Part shown: one piece after another, positions 36,842 through 44,782 of the stretch
Position numbering within the stretch: position 1 is the first letter of the stretch
Layout of the letters: every line of letters begins with the position of its first letter
NCBI GenBank assembly: GCA_041504365.1
Contig: CP167917.1
Location: forward strand, 2,046,001-2,110,000
Reading direction: 5' to 3'
From: Dryocola sp. LX212
Lineage (GTDB): Bacteria; Pseudomonadota; Gammaproteobacteria; Enterobacterales; Enterobacteriaceae
DNA length: 64,000 nucleotides
Translations under genes and position numbers: made by a program
Notes under the pieces: generated by a model
Seen by the model: the letters and a program-made list of their open reading frames with translations, nothing else
The model's database searches: none
What the model was told of the DNA's origin: nothing

Positions 36842-38980
36842 TTATAAGAACGAATAACTCAGGTTTACGCCAACGCCGTAATTACGGCCCGGTGCGGGTT
36901 CGAAATAGCGCCCGTTGCCCTCGTTAACGATGACCGACCCGACATAATCCCGGTCGAACAGGTTATCCACCCGTCCCCAGACGTCCAGCAGCCAGCTTTC
37001 GCGGATACGGAATTTATAGCCGCTGTTCAGCGACGCGACGGTGTAGGTCGGCGCTTTCGCATCGTTTTCATCGTCGGCCTGGATATCACTCATATAACGC
37101 ACGTCCGCACCGGCATAAAAACCTTCCGCAGGGGCGTATTCCACCGCCGCGTATCCCATGTTGCGGGCGATGCCCGGCATCCGGTTGCCTTTACAGCTTT
37201 CGTCGCCGCAAACGTTAGTACGGTAGGTGGCGTCAAGATAAGTCCATGCTGCTTTCACCCGCCAGTCATACGCAAACTGCTGATCGAGCGAAAGTTCAAC
37301 GCCGCGACGGCGAGTTTCACCGGCGTTTTTGTAGGTGGTGCGCCCGCCGCTGCTTTGATCCACGACGATCTCATCGTCGGTATCCGTCTGGAATACGGCT
37401 GCGGTGAACAGACCGTTGCCAACGCGGGTTTTGCTGCCGACTTCAATGGTGTCGCTGGTGGACGGTTTCAGGCCAAAGTTCAGCCCGGACTGGCCGCTAT
37501 CGCGATAGGACAGCTCGTTGATGGTTGGCGTTTCAAAACCGCGGCCCGCCGAGGTGTAGACGTTCCACGCATCCGTAATCGCGTACTTTAACGACGCCGC
37601 AGGCAGCCATTTGTGATAGCTCGCGTCGCCGCTGTCATCCCCGTTGGCGCCGGTAACGTAGAAATCGTTGGAGTCGAAGTAGACCGAGCTGAAGCGCACG
37701 CCCGCGTCCAGGCTGAGCTTATCGGTGAACTGCCAGGCAGTCTGCAGATAAGGGTCAACGTTCCACATAAGGTTGCGTTCATCGCGGCGCATATTGCCTT
37801 TTTCCCCCAGTACCGTGGTGCCGTTTTCCACCACAAAGTTTTCAAAGCCTTTACGCTTCTCGGACATCGTCTCGTAGTCAAGGCCTGTCGTGAAGGTGAA
37901 CGGCATGGAGAGCAGGTTGCCGCGGTGCGTCCAGCGGGAATCAATGCCCTGATAGTGGCGGGAAAGCTGGATCACGCCGCCCGGGTGGGTAGGGTTAAGC
38001 TGTGGCCCAACGGGAATCGACTGGTACTGCGTCGTTTCCCGCTCACCGGCGTAGGCCATGATGCTGAGATCGTCATTCGCCGTCAGCTGGCGCTCGTAAT
38101 GCAGGCCAGCCTGCGTCTGTTTAGTGGTTTTACGGGTGTTGTACTGCTCGGCACGCGGGGCCTGGGTTGGGTTGTCGTGCCACTCCTGTTCGGTCAGGCC
38201 GCCCGGATCGTTTGCATCGATATCCACGCTGTTGAACAGGAAAGTCAGCTTGCTGGCATCATCCAGGCGCACGCCCAGTTTGGCATTGCCGAGGTTTTTC
38301 TGCGCGCTGCTGTGGTCACGATAGCCGTGGGTGGTAAAGCGTGAAGCGGACACAGAATAATCGACATCGCCAGCCTGCGTGCCGTCGCCGGTAGAGCCCG
38401 TGGCTTTGACGCTGTTGCGCCAGCTGCCAAAACTGCCGTAGTACGTACTGGCTTCAAGCGTTGGCGGCTGTGTGCCGGTTGTGGTCGTAACGTTGACTAC
38501 GCCGCCGGATGAGTTGCCGTATAACGCAGAAAACGGCCCGCGCAGGACTTCGATGCTGTCCACGCTGTTGATATCAATGTTAGACGTCTGGCCCTGCCCA
38601 TCCGGCATGGTGGCAGGAATACCGTCAACGTACATCCTTACGCCACGCACGCCGTAGGTTGAGCGTGAACCAAAGCCGCGAATCGACAGCTGTAAATCCT
38701 GCGCGTAGTTCTGGCGGTTCTGCACCTGCAAACCGGGGACTGCGCTCAGGCTTTCCGAGAGGTTCACGCGCGGCGCGGCCTGGCGCATATCGTCGCCGTA
38801 AACGACGCTGACTGCGGCGGGAGCGTCGAGTTCAGAAACTACGCCAGGCGTGGCGGTTACCACCATGGTTTGTTCGTTATTTTTAGGCGTCTCCCCGGCG
38901 AAGGCGGGAGAAACCCATGGCGACAGGGCTGGCAGCAGGAGCAGGGACAGGCGGGACTTTCCGTGTGGCATCATTTTCAT
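36842..38980 (-). CDS. pqqU: PqqU (YncD), TonB-dependent receptor for pyrroloquinoline quinone
   Basis: Outer-membrane TonB-dependent transporter of 712 residues that strongly resembles E. coli YncD, shown to import the cofactor PQQ for membrane glucose dehydrogenase. It has a signal peptide ending at AFA, a TonB-box-like EQTMVVTA, a plug domain (RGFGSRSTYGVRG, VDGIPATMPDGQG, VEVLRGPFSALYG-type motif) and a C-terminal 22-strand barrel. The start at MKMMPHGK is chosen because the open frame further upstream lacks a signal peptide. In K-12 it is next to yncE and ansP; here ansP is about 10 kb away and yncE is absent. Confidence 0.93.
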   Translation of the reverse strand: MKMMPHGKSRLSLLLLPALSPWVSPAFAGETPKNNEQTMVVTATPGVVSELDAPAAVSVVYGDDMRQAAPRVNLSESLSAVPGLQVQNRQNYAQDLQLSIRGFGSRSTYGVRGVRMYVDGIPATMPDGQGQTSNIDINSVDSIEVLRGPFSALYGNSSGGVVNVTTTTGTQPPTLEASTYYGSFGSWRNSVKATGSTGDGTQAGDVDYSVSASRFTTHGYRDHSSAQKNLGNAKLGVRLDDASKLTFLFNSVDIDANDPGGLTEQEWHDNPTQAPRAEQYNTRKTTKQTQAGLHYERQLTANDDLSIMAYAGERETTQYQSIPVGPQLNPTHPGGVIQLSRHYQGIDSRWTHRGNLLSMPFTFTTGLDYETMSEKRKGFENFVVENGTTVLGEKGNMRRDERNLMWNVDPYLQTAWQFTDKLSLDAGVRFSSVYFDSNDFYVTGANGDDSGDASYHKWLPAASLKYAITDAWNVYTSAGRGFETPTINELSYRDSGQSGLNFGLKPSTSDTIEVGSKTRVGNGLFTAAVFQTDTDDEIVVDQSSGGRTTYKNAGETRRRGVELSLDQQFAYDWRVKAAWTYLDATYRTNVCGDESCKGNRMPGIARNMGYAAVEYAPAEGFYAGADVRYMSDIQADDENDAKAPTYTVASLNSGYKFRIRESWLLDVWGRVDNLFDRDYVGSVIVNEGNGRYFEPAPGRNYGVGVNLSYSFL

Positions 38981-39190
38981 CAGTACAAATTCATCAGGTG
39001 AGAAGGGCGAGCGTCCAGACGAACCATCTGGAACATTTACGCATATGTTAATACTTATGAAGAAAGTTTGAAAACTGTAAAGGCACTTTACGTTAATGAT
39101 AAGTGTTGGTGAAGAAGGGGCGAAGAGCAAGGAGAGTGCTGTAAACAAACGAGGAGCGGGAAAACCGCTCCAAACGTCAGGCAGGGCTAT

Positions 39191-40882
39191 CTAATCCGCT
39201 GAGATTATCACCTCAATGAGATTAGTCTTCCCGCTGGCTATGCCGCTCTTCACCGCTGTTGCGATGTCCACTGCCTGGGTGACCCGGCACGCACTAATAC
39301 CCATCGACGCCGCGAGCGACTGAAAGTCAATGCAGGGATTGACGAGATCCATGCCGATAAATCGCCCCTGGGCAACGGAAGTGTAGGATGACTGGCTTTT
39401 CATGAAGTTTTTAAGCACGTTGTACTCAAAATTATTCATGACGATAAACGTCACCGGCAGTTTTTCGTGGGCGGCAGTCCACAGCGCCTGCGGTGAATAC
39501 ATTGCTGCGCCGTCGCCCACCAGACAGACTACCGGCTCGCGGCCGAGCCCCAGCGAATGGCCTACCGCAGCAGGCATGCCCCATCCCAGGCCTCCACCGC
39601 GCATAAAGTAATATCGCTGGTATTGTTGGTCGGAAATAAATTTCCTGATGTGGTTGGTTGTTGCAATCGCCTCATCAACGAGGGTGAGGCCCGGCGGGAT
39701 AGCGCGGAGAACCTCGTGGGCTGCGACCAGGGGCGAAATAACAGGGTGAGTAAATTCCAATGTGAAAACAGCCTCAAGCAGCTGCTGACTTTTTTCACGC
39801 TCGCTTTTCGCTTCGTTAATACGCTTCTGAAAAAGAGTTTTCTTACGATAGGTCAGGCGTTCGAGCTTAGGTAACAGCTGCTGAAGCGAGATTTTGATAT
39901 CGCCCATCAGCGACAGCCTGGTGGGATAAGTTCTGCCTAACTCGTTCATATCTGAAGAAAGCTGATACACAACGCAGTCCTGCGGAATAGCTTCAGCTTC
40001 GCTGTAGAGAATAGTGATTAAACTTTTGCCGCCCAGTATGAAGACGGCATCGTAGTTCATAATGATTTTTGCGATATCCCGGGACACCGTCGGCATATTC
40101 CCTCGCCACAGGGGATGATGGGGCGGGAAGGGCAAATTTAACGGCCAGGATGAACCGTAAACGTGCGCCCCCAGCATTTCTGCCAGCAGAACAGTCTCAT
40201 CCGTTGAGTGGTTGCTGTGAATTTCATCACCGGCAATCATCATCAGCTTACCTGGCTGCACATGGCTTAGCTCAACCGCAAGCTCATCCAGCGAGCTGGC
40301 GACGGTATGGTAATTCACCCGCGAAGAGGCAAGAATGCTGGCATCGTGCATCTCTTCCATAACGTCCATGGGGAGCGAGAGCAGCACCGGACCTGCCGGG
40401 GGATAGCTGGCATCGTGAAACGCTCGCCTTACCAGCACCGGAAGCTGAGCGGCGCTGGTCACTTCTTTTGTCCACTTCACGACGGGGGAAGCAATGGACA
40501 CCACATCATCATAAAGTAAAGGCTCGCGCACATAGTGCCGGGTGTCCTGCTGGCCGACCGTCACGACAAGCGGTGTTTTCATGATTCGTGAGTTAATCAG
40601 GTTACCCATGCCGTGGCCCAGTCCGCTTGCGGTATGCAAATTCAAAAAACCTGTTTTACCTGATGCCTTTGCGTATCCGTCAGCAATAGCCACCGCGCTG
40701 CTTTCCTGCAATGCCAGAACATAATGAATATCTTCGTGGCGAAGCAGGGCATCGATGAGCGGCAGCTCTGTGGTGCCAGGATTGCCAAAAATATATTCAA
40801 CGCCTTCGCTTTCAAGCACTTCAAGCAGCATATCTGCACCCGAACGCAGCGAGAAGTCTGCAAGCGTATTGATGGATTTCAT
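39191..40882 (-). CDS. ThDP-dependent decarboxylase/lyase, benzoylformate decarboxylase-like
   Basis: A 563-residue thiamine-diphosphate enzyme. It has the N-terminal Pyr domain with the activating glutamate (LALQES, Glu60) and the GNPGTTELP loop, a central domain without an evident FAD site, and the C-terminal PP domain with GDG (about 456) to NN (about 484). Layout and the NLHTASG histidine (His83) match benzoylformate decarboxylase. However, the active-site serine is Thr, and the region of its second histidine (GGKSLITILYS) lacks His. Substrate is therefore unknown; decarboxylation or acyloin formation are both possible. It is third in an operon with an SDR and a condensation-type acyltransferase. 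Confidence 0.82.
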   Translation of the reverse strand: MKSINTLADFSLRSGADMLLEVLESEGVEYIFGNPGTTELPLIDALLRHEDIHYVLALQESSAVAIADGYAKASGKTGFLNLHTASGLGHGMGNLINSRIMKTPLVVTVGQQDTRHYVREPLLYDDVVSIASPVVKWTKEVTSAAQLPVLVRRAFHDASYPPAGPVLLSLPMDVMEEMHDASILASSRVNYHTVASSLDELAVELSHVQPGKLMMIAGDEIHSNHSTDETVLLAEMLGAHVYGSSWPLNLPFPPHHPLWRGNMPTVSRDIAKIIMNYDAVFILGGKSLITILYSEAEAIPQDCVVYQLSSDMNELGRTYPTRLSLMGDIKISLQQLLPKLERLTYRKKTLFQKRINEAKSEREKSQQLLEAVFTLEFTHPVISPLVAAHEVLRAIPPGLTLVDEAIATTNHIRKFISDQQYQRYYFMRGGGLGWGMPAAVGHSLGLGREPVVCLVGDGAAMYSPQALWTAAHEKLPVTFIVMNNFEYNVLKNFMKSQSSYTSVAQGRFIGMDLVNPCIDFQSLAASMGISACRVTQAVDIATAVKSGIASGKTNLIEVIISAD

Positions 40883-40919
40883 GGCCTGTCTACCTTATTC
40901 AGAGGAACGTCATGCGGCT

Positions 40920-41660
40920 TCAGTATTCTTCGCGAGTAGGGCGGATGACTATCTCATTCACGTCAACCTCCGCGGGCTGTTCTATGGCGTAAGCAACCGC
41001 TTTGGCGATAAACAGCGCCGGAATGGCCTGCTGATAGAATTCGCCCAGAAACGCTTTGCTGTCGGAGTCAGAGCTACCGTGCTGCAATTCACTTTCAACG
41101 GCGCCTGGAGAGATAAGCGTTGTGCGGATATGACTGCCAGCCTCGTATCGCAGCCCCTCGCTTAGCGCCCTGACGGCAAATTTTGTCGCGCTATAAACCG
41201 CACCTCCCGGACTCAGCACTTTTATCCCGGCGACCGAGGCCACGTTAATGAAATGTCCTGACTTTTGGTTTTCGAAAACGGGCAGCGCCGCAGCGATACC
41301 GTTAAGTACCCCTTTAATATTGGTATCAACCATCTGATCCCACTCCTGCGTTTTAAGCGAGGCCAGGGGAGCAATTGCCATATAGCCTGCGTTGTTGATG
41401 AACACATCAACACGACCAAATTTTGCAACAGCAACGTCCACTACACTTTTAACCTCGCTGAGGCGGGTCACGTCGGCTTTAATAGCAATAGCCTGGCCAC
41501 CGGTTTGGGTAATTTTATCGACCAGGGAATTGATGCGATCGATGCGCCGGGCAACGAGCACCAGCGTTGCCCCTTTTTCGGCCAGAAAAAGAGCGATAGC
41601 TTCACCAATTCCACTGCTTGCTCCGGTAACGACGACAACCCGTTGAATTAAATCACTCAT
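40920..41660 (-). CDS. Short-chain dehydrogenase/reductase
   Basis: Classical SDR of 246 residues: nucleotide-binding TGASSGIG (12-19), NNAG (89-92), catalytic Ser142, and YSATK (Tyr156, Lys160). The residue pattern after strand 2 (ARRIDR) favours NADPH. It resembles the YdfG/clavaldehyde-reductase-like group that reduces small keto or aldehyde groups. AAGAGGTG precedes the start. It is 37 bases before the ThDP enzyme and 77 after the acyltransferase. It could reduce the carbonyl product of the ThDP enzyme; this is inference. Confidence 0.85.
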   Translation of the reverse strand: MSDLIQRVVVVTGASSGIGEAIALFLAEKGATLVLVARRIDRINSLVDKITQTGGQAIAIKADVTRLSEVKSVVDVAVAKFGRVDVFINNAGYMAIAPLASLKTQEWDQMVDTNIKGVLNGIAAALPVFENQKSGHFINVASVAGIKVLSPGGAVYSATKFAVRALSEGLRYEAGSHIRTTLISPGAVESELQHGSSDSDSKAFLGEFYQQAIPALFIAKAVAYAIEQPAEVDVNEIVIRPTREEY

Positions 41661-41737
41661 AAATCACCTCTTGATTATTAATTAAATCAGATGTTCGAAT
41701 TTTAAATATCAATAAGCGATGCGTTCTATTAGCTTTG

Positions 41738-42979
41738 TCACGCGTCATTTAACGCCGAGGTTAAAATCCCCTCAGCCGTTTTTAAAAATTCAGGTAATGG
41801 CTGGTAGCTGGTGTGTATAAGATGTATGGCATCATGCAATGTGGAAACGCCGATGGTTTGCTCCCCCTCTGTACCAATCAAAACATTCGGTCCCCAAACC
41901 GCTTCTAAGGTTAACTCGCCGAAATTACAGGGAAAAGGGAGCGCGCCAAGGTTAGAGATTAAAATATCCGGAGCGCAGCTTTGCTTATCAAAATTAATTA
42001 ACGCATTTATTTCAGGATTATTCATAAAGCTCTGAAAATGATGAATAAATGTGGCCATGCCCGATCGGGTTCGGACAGGCTGCAGATCGCCTGTCACCGC
42101 TCGGGCAAGGTTCCAGAATGCTTTAGTGGCGCAGGCCTCATAGCTATAGGTTGGGAAAAGTACTGAAAAGCTCATCCCGTAATCTAAATCGAAAAACTTG
42201 CGTGCATCAATGGGAGTACAAATACGCACAGGGTTGTTTGAATCGATAAAATAGCGAGAATAAGCCTGCGCAAAGGCGGCTGCCAGCGCACCATGCACGG
42301 TGGTGTTTTCTCTTCTGGCTCGCAGGCGGATACCGACAGAAAGCTCTGCGGAAAGCCGTCTTCTGACGATGTTTAGTTTTGCCAGGCTGCGTTCAGTATA
42401 GGGCACTGACGTTGGTCTTCCTGCTGGCATGCTAATGTCAGCAACGGGTGTTTGAGCGTTAGTGCAAATATCTTCAACGGCCAGCCGCAGCGGAAGAGCT
42501 TCCAGCACTTCATCCGTCAGGACTGACAGTACGTCCCGAATAAAATGGGTCAGAGAAAGGCCGTCAGCAATAGAATGGTGTGAGGTCATGATAAGAATGC
42601 AACGCGTATCGCTGTAAAGCAGCGCTGCTCTGAGTAAAGGCAAATCGCCTGTACCAAACGGGGCGGAGAATTCCCGCTTAATTTCGTGTTCTATATCAGT
42701 TGTATTATCAAGTCTGACAACGCGTAATGGAATTTTGGCCGAGGAATCTGCAACAAAATGCAGGGGCCATCCATTGTCAGCCTTCACGCGCACGTTAATT
42801 AATGGATGACGCGACTGGACAGCATACAGGGCTGCGGTCCAGGCATCTATAGTTGTATTACCGGCGATCTCGGCGGTAACCGTGAAATGTTTTGGGCTAA
42901 CTGGGTCGATTAACCATGCATAACTTTCTAGTGGACCGAGTGCTCTGAGAAAAACTTCACTTTCTGTTGCAGTTTTCAT
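41738..42979 (-). CDS. Free-standing condensation-domain acyltransferase
   Basis: A 413-residue protein of the chloramphenicol-acetyltransferase-like superfamily (NRPS condensation domains, PapA5, alcohol acyltransferases). The catalytic HHxxxDG motif is HHSIADG at residues 134-140. A SNLG segment and LEAVWG near the C-terminus match the structural motif pair of stand-alone condensation or PapA enzymes. No carrier, adenylation or thioesterase domain is attached. It should join an acyl thioester to an alcohol or amine. GAGGG lies seven bases before the ATG. It is the first gene of the operon and is more AT-rich than the housekeeping genes. Confidence 0.8.
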   Translation of the reverse strand: MKTATESEVFLRALGPLESYAWLIDPVSPKHFTVTAEIAGNTTIDAWTAALYAVQSRHPLINVRVKADNGWPLHFVADSSAKIPLRVVRLDNTTDIEHEIKREFSAPFGTGDLPLLRAALLYSDTRCILIMTSHHSIADGLSLTHFIRDVLSVLTDEVLEALPLRLAVEDICTNAQTPVADISMPAGRPTSVPYTERSLAKLNIVRRRLSAELSVGIRLRARRENTTVHGALAAAFAQAYSRYFIDSNNPVRICTPIDARKFFDLDYGMSFSVLFPTYSYEACATKAFWNLARAVTGDLQPVRTRSGMATFIHHFQSFMNNPEINALINFDKQSCAPDILISNLGALPFPCNFGELTLEAVWGPNVLIGTEGEQTIGVSTLHDAIHLIHTSYQPLPEFLKTAEGILTSALNDA

Positions 42980-43406
42980 AACGCCCTCATAGAAATATAA
43001 TTAATACAACGAATGTTGTCATGTGCGTATCAGCACAAGAAATATATTGTATATGCAGGGGGTGATATCTATCTAAAGTGATTAATGTAAAGTAAATTAT
43101 TGGTCTGAGTTTTTATGAGAGCATAAGTTGTTAATTTTCTCACCGTGACTATACAAATAAAAGAACCTTCTGCAAATAAAAATAACGCCAACGGAATAGC
43201 AATAAAACAGAAAAGTAATATTGTTTTCTTATGGTGTCGTAAATATATTATGTTTTCAAAAATGTTGAAGTGCCGATTTTGCGTAAATGGCATGTTTATT
43301 CTGTGCCACTACAAAGCGTTAGAGATTTGGGGAGAGGTCAGCAGGATGTGAAATAATTTCAGAGGGGGGAATATTATCCATCCATGGATAGCATCAAACG
43401 TTATGT
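42980..43406. other. AT-rich region between ariR and the acyltransferase operon
   Basis: A 427-base gap with low GC content. It presumably holds the operon promoter on the minus strand. An inverted repeat ACAAC-GAAT-GTTGT at 43006-43019 lies 27 bases upstream of the acyltransferase start, a possible operator or leader hairpin. ATCCATGGAT near 43387 is a short palindrome just after ariR. Small frames here are AT-rich noise. No clear terminator of ariR was found, so read-through from the ycgZ operon is possible. Confidence 0.4.
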
Positions 43407-43685
43407 TCAGATGTCGTCCATTGTGTAACCAACAACGATTTCCAGCGTTTTACGAATGACGTCAGCCGTGACAACATCGTCGGTACATTCCAGAGCATTC
43501 ACCAGCCACAAAATGATCGCTTTGTTCGTAACATGGCCTTCCGAAGCGAGAATATTGCTAATCGCGGAACCCAACAGGGCAGACTCTTCGGCCAGCAGGT
43601 CGCCAGCACAACGAAAATATTCTGACATAGCCGTGTTTGACAGGGCTTTATAGATATCGGATTGCTGTTGCGTAGCCTGTATCAT
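43407..43685 (-). CDS. ariR: AriR (YmgB), biofilm and acid-resistance regulator
   Basis: A 92-residue helical protein aligned throughout with E. coli AriR (88 residues): shared features are YFR near 24, EESALLG and VIRKTLEIVVGYT. In E. coli it represses biofilm formation, aids acid resistance, and may act as a dimer. It is third in the ycgZ-ymgA-ariR operon controlled by BluR/BluF. ymgC, which follows in E. coli, is not recognised here. Confidence 0.9.
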   Translation of the reverse strand: MIQATQQQSDIYKALSNTAMSEYFRCAGDLLAEESALLGSAISNILASEGHVTNKAIILWLVNALECTDDVVTADVIRKTLEIVVGYTMDDI

Positions 43686-43725
43686 GTCGTTTCACCGTAA
43701 GTTGATTGTTAGTGACCTTTGTAAG

Positions 43726-44031
43726 TCAGTGGATGTTGTCTTTGCCCTGCGGCTGCCCGTCGCGGAAAAACGAACCGGGCATTTCACTATTACTTTGATC
43801 TCTTTCGCTTAACTTATGCTTGAGACGGCGGCGTTTCGTTGCCATCGTTGTTACATCATTAATCACACGCACGATGGCCTCACGGCGCTGAACGTCGGTT
43901 TCTCCAGCCTCCATGGCGCGCAGTTTTGCTACCAGGGTTTGCGTGTTAATCGCCCCCTTGCCCTTCAGAAGGGCCAAAACCGCTTCACCAATAAGTTCAT
44001 CTGCCTGTCGATCAAATTCACTACTTTTCAT
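43726..44031 (-). CDS. ymgA: YmgA, small connector-type protein
   Basis: A 101-residue protein. The core ADELIGEAVLALLKGKGAINTQTLVAKL and QRREAIVRVIND matches the YmgA/AriR family. In E. coli it feeds into the Rcs pathway and represses curli when the operon is on. The start at MKSSEFDRQ removes a 44-residue open-frame extension that overlaps the intergenic region and does not resemble the family. The C-terminus is longer and more basic than in E. coli (RRRLKHKLSE). Confidence 0.85.
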   Translation of the reverse strand: MKSSEFDRQADELIGEAVLALLKGKGAINTQTLVAKLRAMEAGETDVQRREAIVRVINDVTTMATKRRRLKHKLSERDQSNSEMPGSFFRDGQPQGKDNIH

Positions 44032-44193
44032 AACTACGTCTCTGATGGCCACACTATCCAGCACCGGAAGCGCAGCAAGAAGCCAACTTTCCGATGGAAC
44101 AGGTCCGCCGGAGACTGGCAGCCAGAAGTGAAATCGTGAACTTACCTCTGCCAGAGTTGACAAAAATAAACGGGTAAAGCGTTGCTGGTGGTC

Positions 44194-44439
44194 TTATACC
44201 TCGCGCTCGAACAGCAGGCCAATCAGCGCGTGATAATGGCTCTCTTCTTCCGGCCCGGATGCATGCTCGAGGCGGGAGAGCAGTTTAGTACACAGCGTTT
44301 TTCGGTTCAGGTTACGGCCGTCTCCCAGGATCTCCACCACGATTTGCCCCAGCGTCTCCTGCTGAGAAGGCATGCCAGCTTTGTTAAAGTACTGGGCGAT
44401 ATCGTTGGCAGTGTCCGGTAGGTAACTGTTCTGGCGCAT
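44194..44439 (-). CDS. ycgZ: YcgZ, BluR-regulated connector protein
   Basis: An 81-residue protein strongly resembling E. coli YcgZ (AQYFNKAG, QQETLGQIVVEILGDGRNLNRKTLCTKLL and HYHALIGLLFE in matching order). First gene of the operon repressed by BluR; in E. coli it acts on the Rcs phosphorelay with YmgA, lowering curli and raising colanic acid. The promoter region directly upstream has paired TGTACA sites. Confidence 0.92.
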   Translation of the reverse strand: MRQNSYLPDTANDIAQYFNKAGMPSQQETLGQIVVEILGDGRNLNRKTLCTKLLSRLEHASGPEEESHYHALIGLLFEREV

Positions 44440-44483
44440 TTTTCGCTCCTGTAAAATTTAGGTCATCAAAAAGTTACATTTAA

Positions 44484-44523
44484 ACTATACACATTTTGCA
44501 AAGCTGTACATAAAAGCTGTACA
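44484..44523 (-). promoter_or_regulatory. ycgZ promoter with tandem BluR-type TGTACA sites
   Basis: AGCTGTACA occurs twice, 13 bases apart (TGTACA at 44505 and 44518), just upstream of a TATAGT -10-like hexamer on the minus strand (44484-44489). MerR-like regulators of the MlrA/BluR type bind TGTACA-containing half-sites. A further TGTACA lies at 44613. The assignment to BluR is inference from position. Confidence 0.6.
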
Positions 44524-44782
44524 AAAAAATTAAAGTTTTTTGATCAAAAAGTGCTAATCGTTATAATACATATAGTTATAGGGTGGTGGGCAATGTAACG
44601 CACCGGTAATATTGTACATCTGTGGTAAAACTGAAAAGTCGAAGCTGTGTCTGGCGCTAAGTTGCTGAGCCGAAAGGCTTAACTTATGTAAATTCCCTGT
44701 TAATTTTACGTGTACTTTCGAGACGAAACGGCAACAATCTGCTAATGTGAACAGCTTAACGCTTACCCCTTTCGGAAACTTC
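44524..44782. other. Divergent ycgZ-bluF intergenic region
   Basis: The rest of the roughly 340-base gap holds one TGTACA (44613-44618) and AT-rich sequence expected to carry the bluF promoter. No coding frame of recognisable product lies in it. Confidence 0.4.

Noticed and set aside
39060-39110. Fur-box-like sequence upstream of pqqU
   Set aside because: TTAATGATAAGTGTT matches only about 12 of 19 bases of the Fur consensus, and the ligand (PQQ) is not an iron siderophore.
39151-39169. Terminator after the ThDP enzyme gene
   Set aside because: GGAGCGG / CCGCTCC forms a stem, but it is not followed by a T-run in the sense direction, so it is not called.
43069-43293. 74-codon hydrophobic frame upstream of the acyltransferase operon
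   Set aside because: AT-rich noise with one hydrophobic stretch; no Shine-Dalgarno and no similarity to YmgC or other known small proteins.
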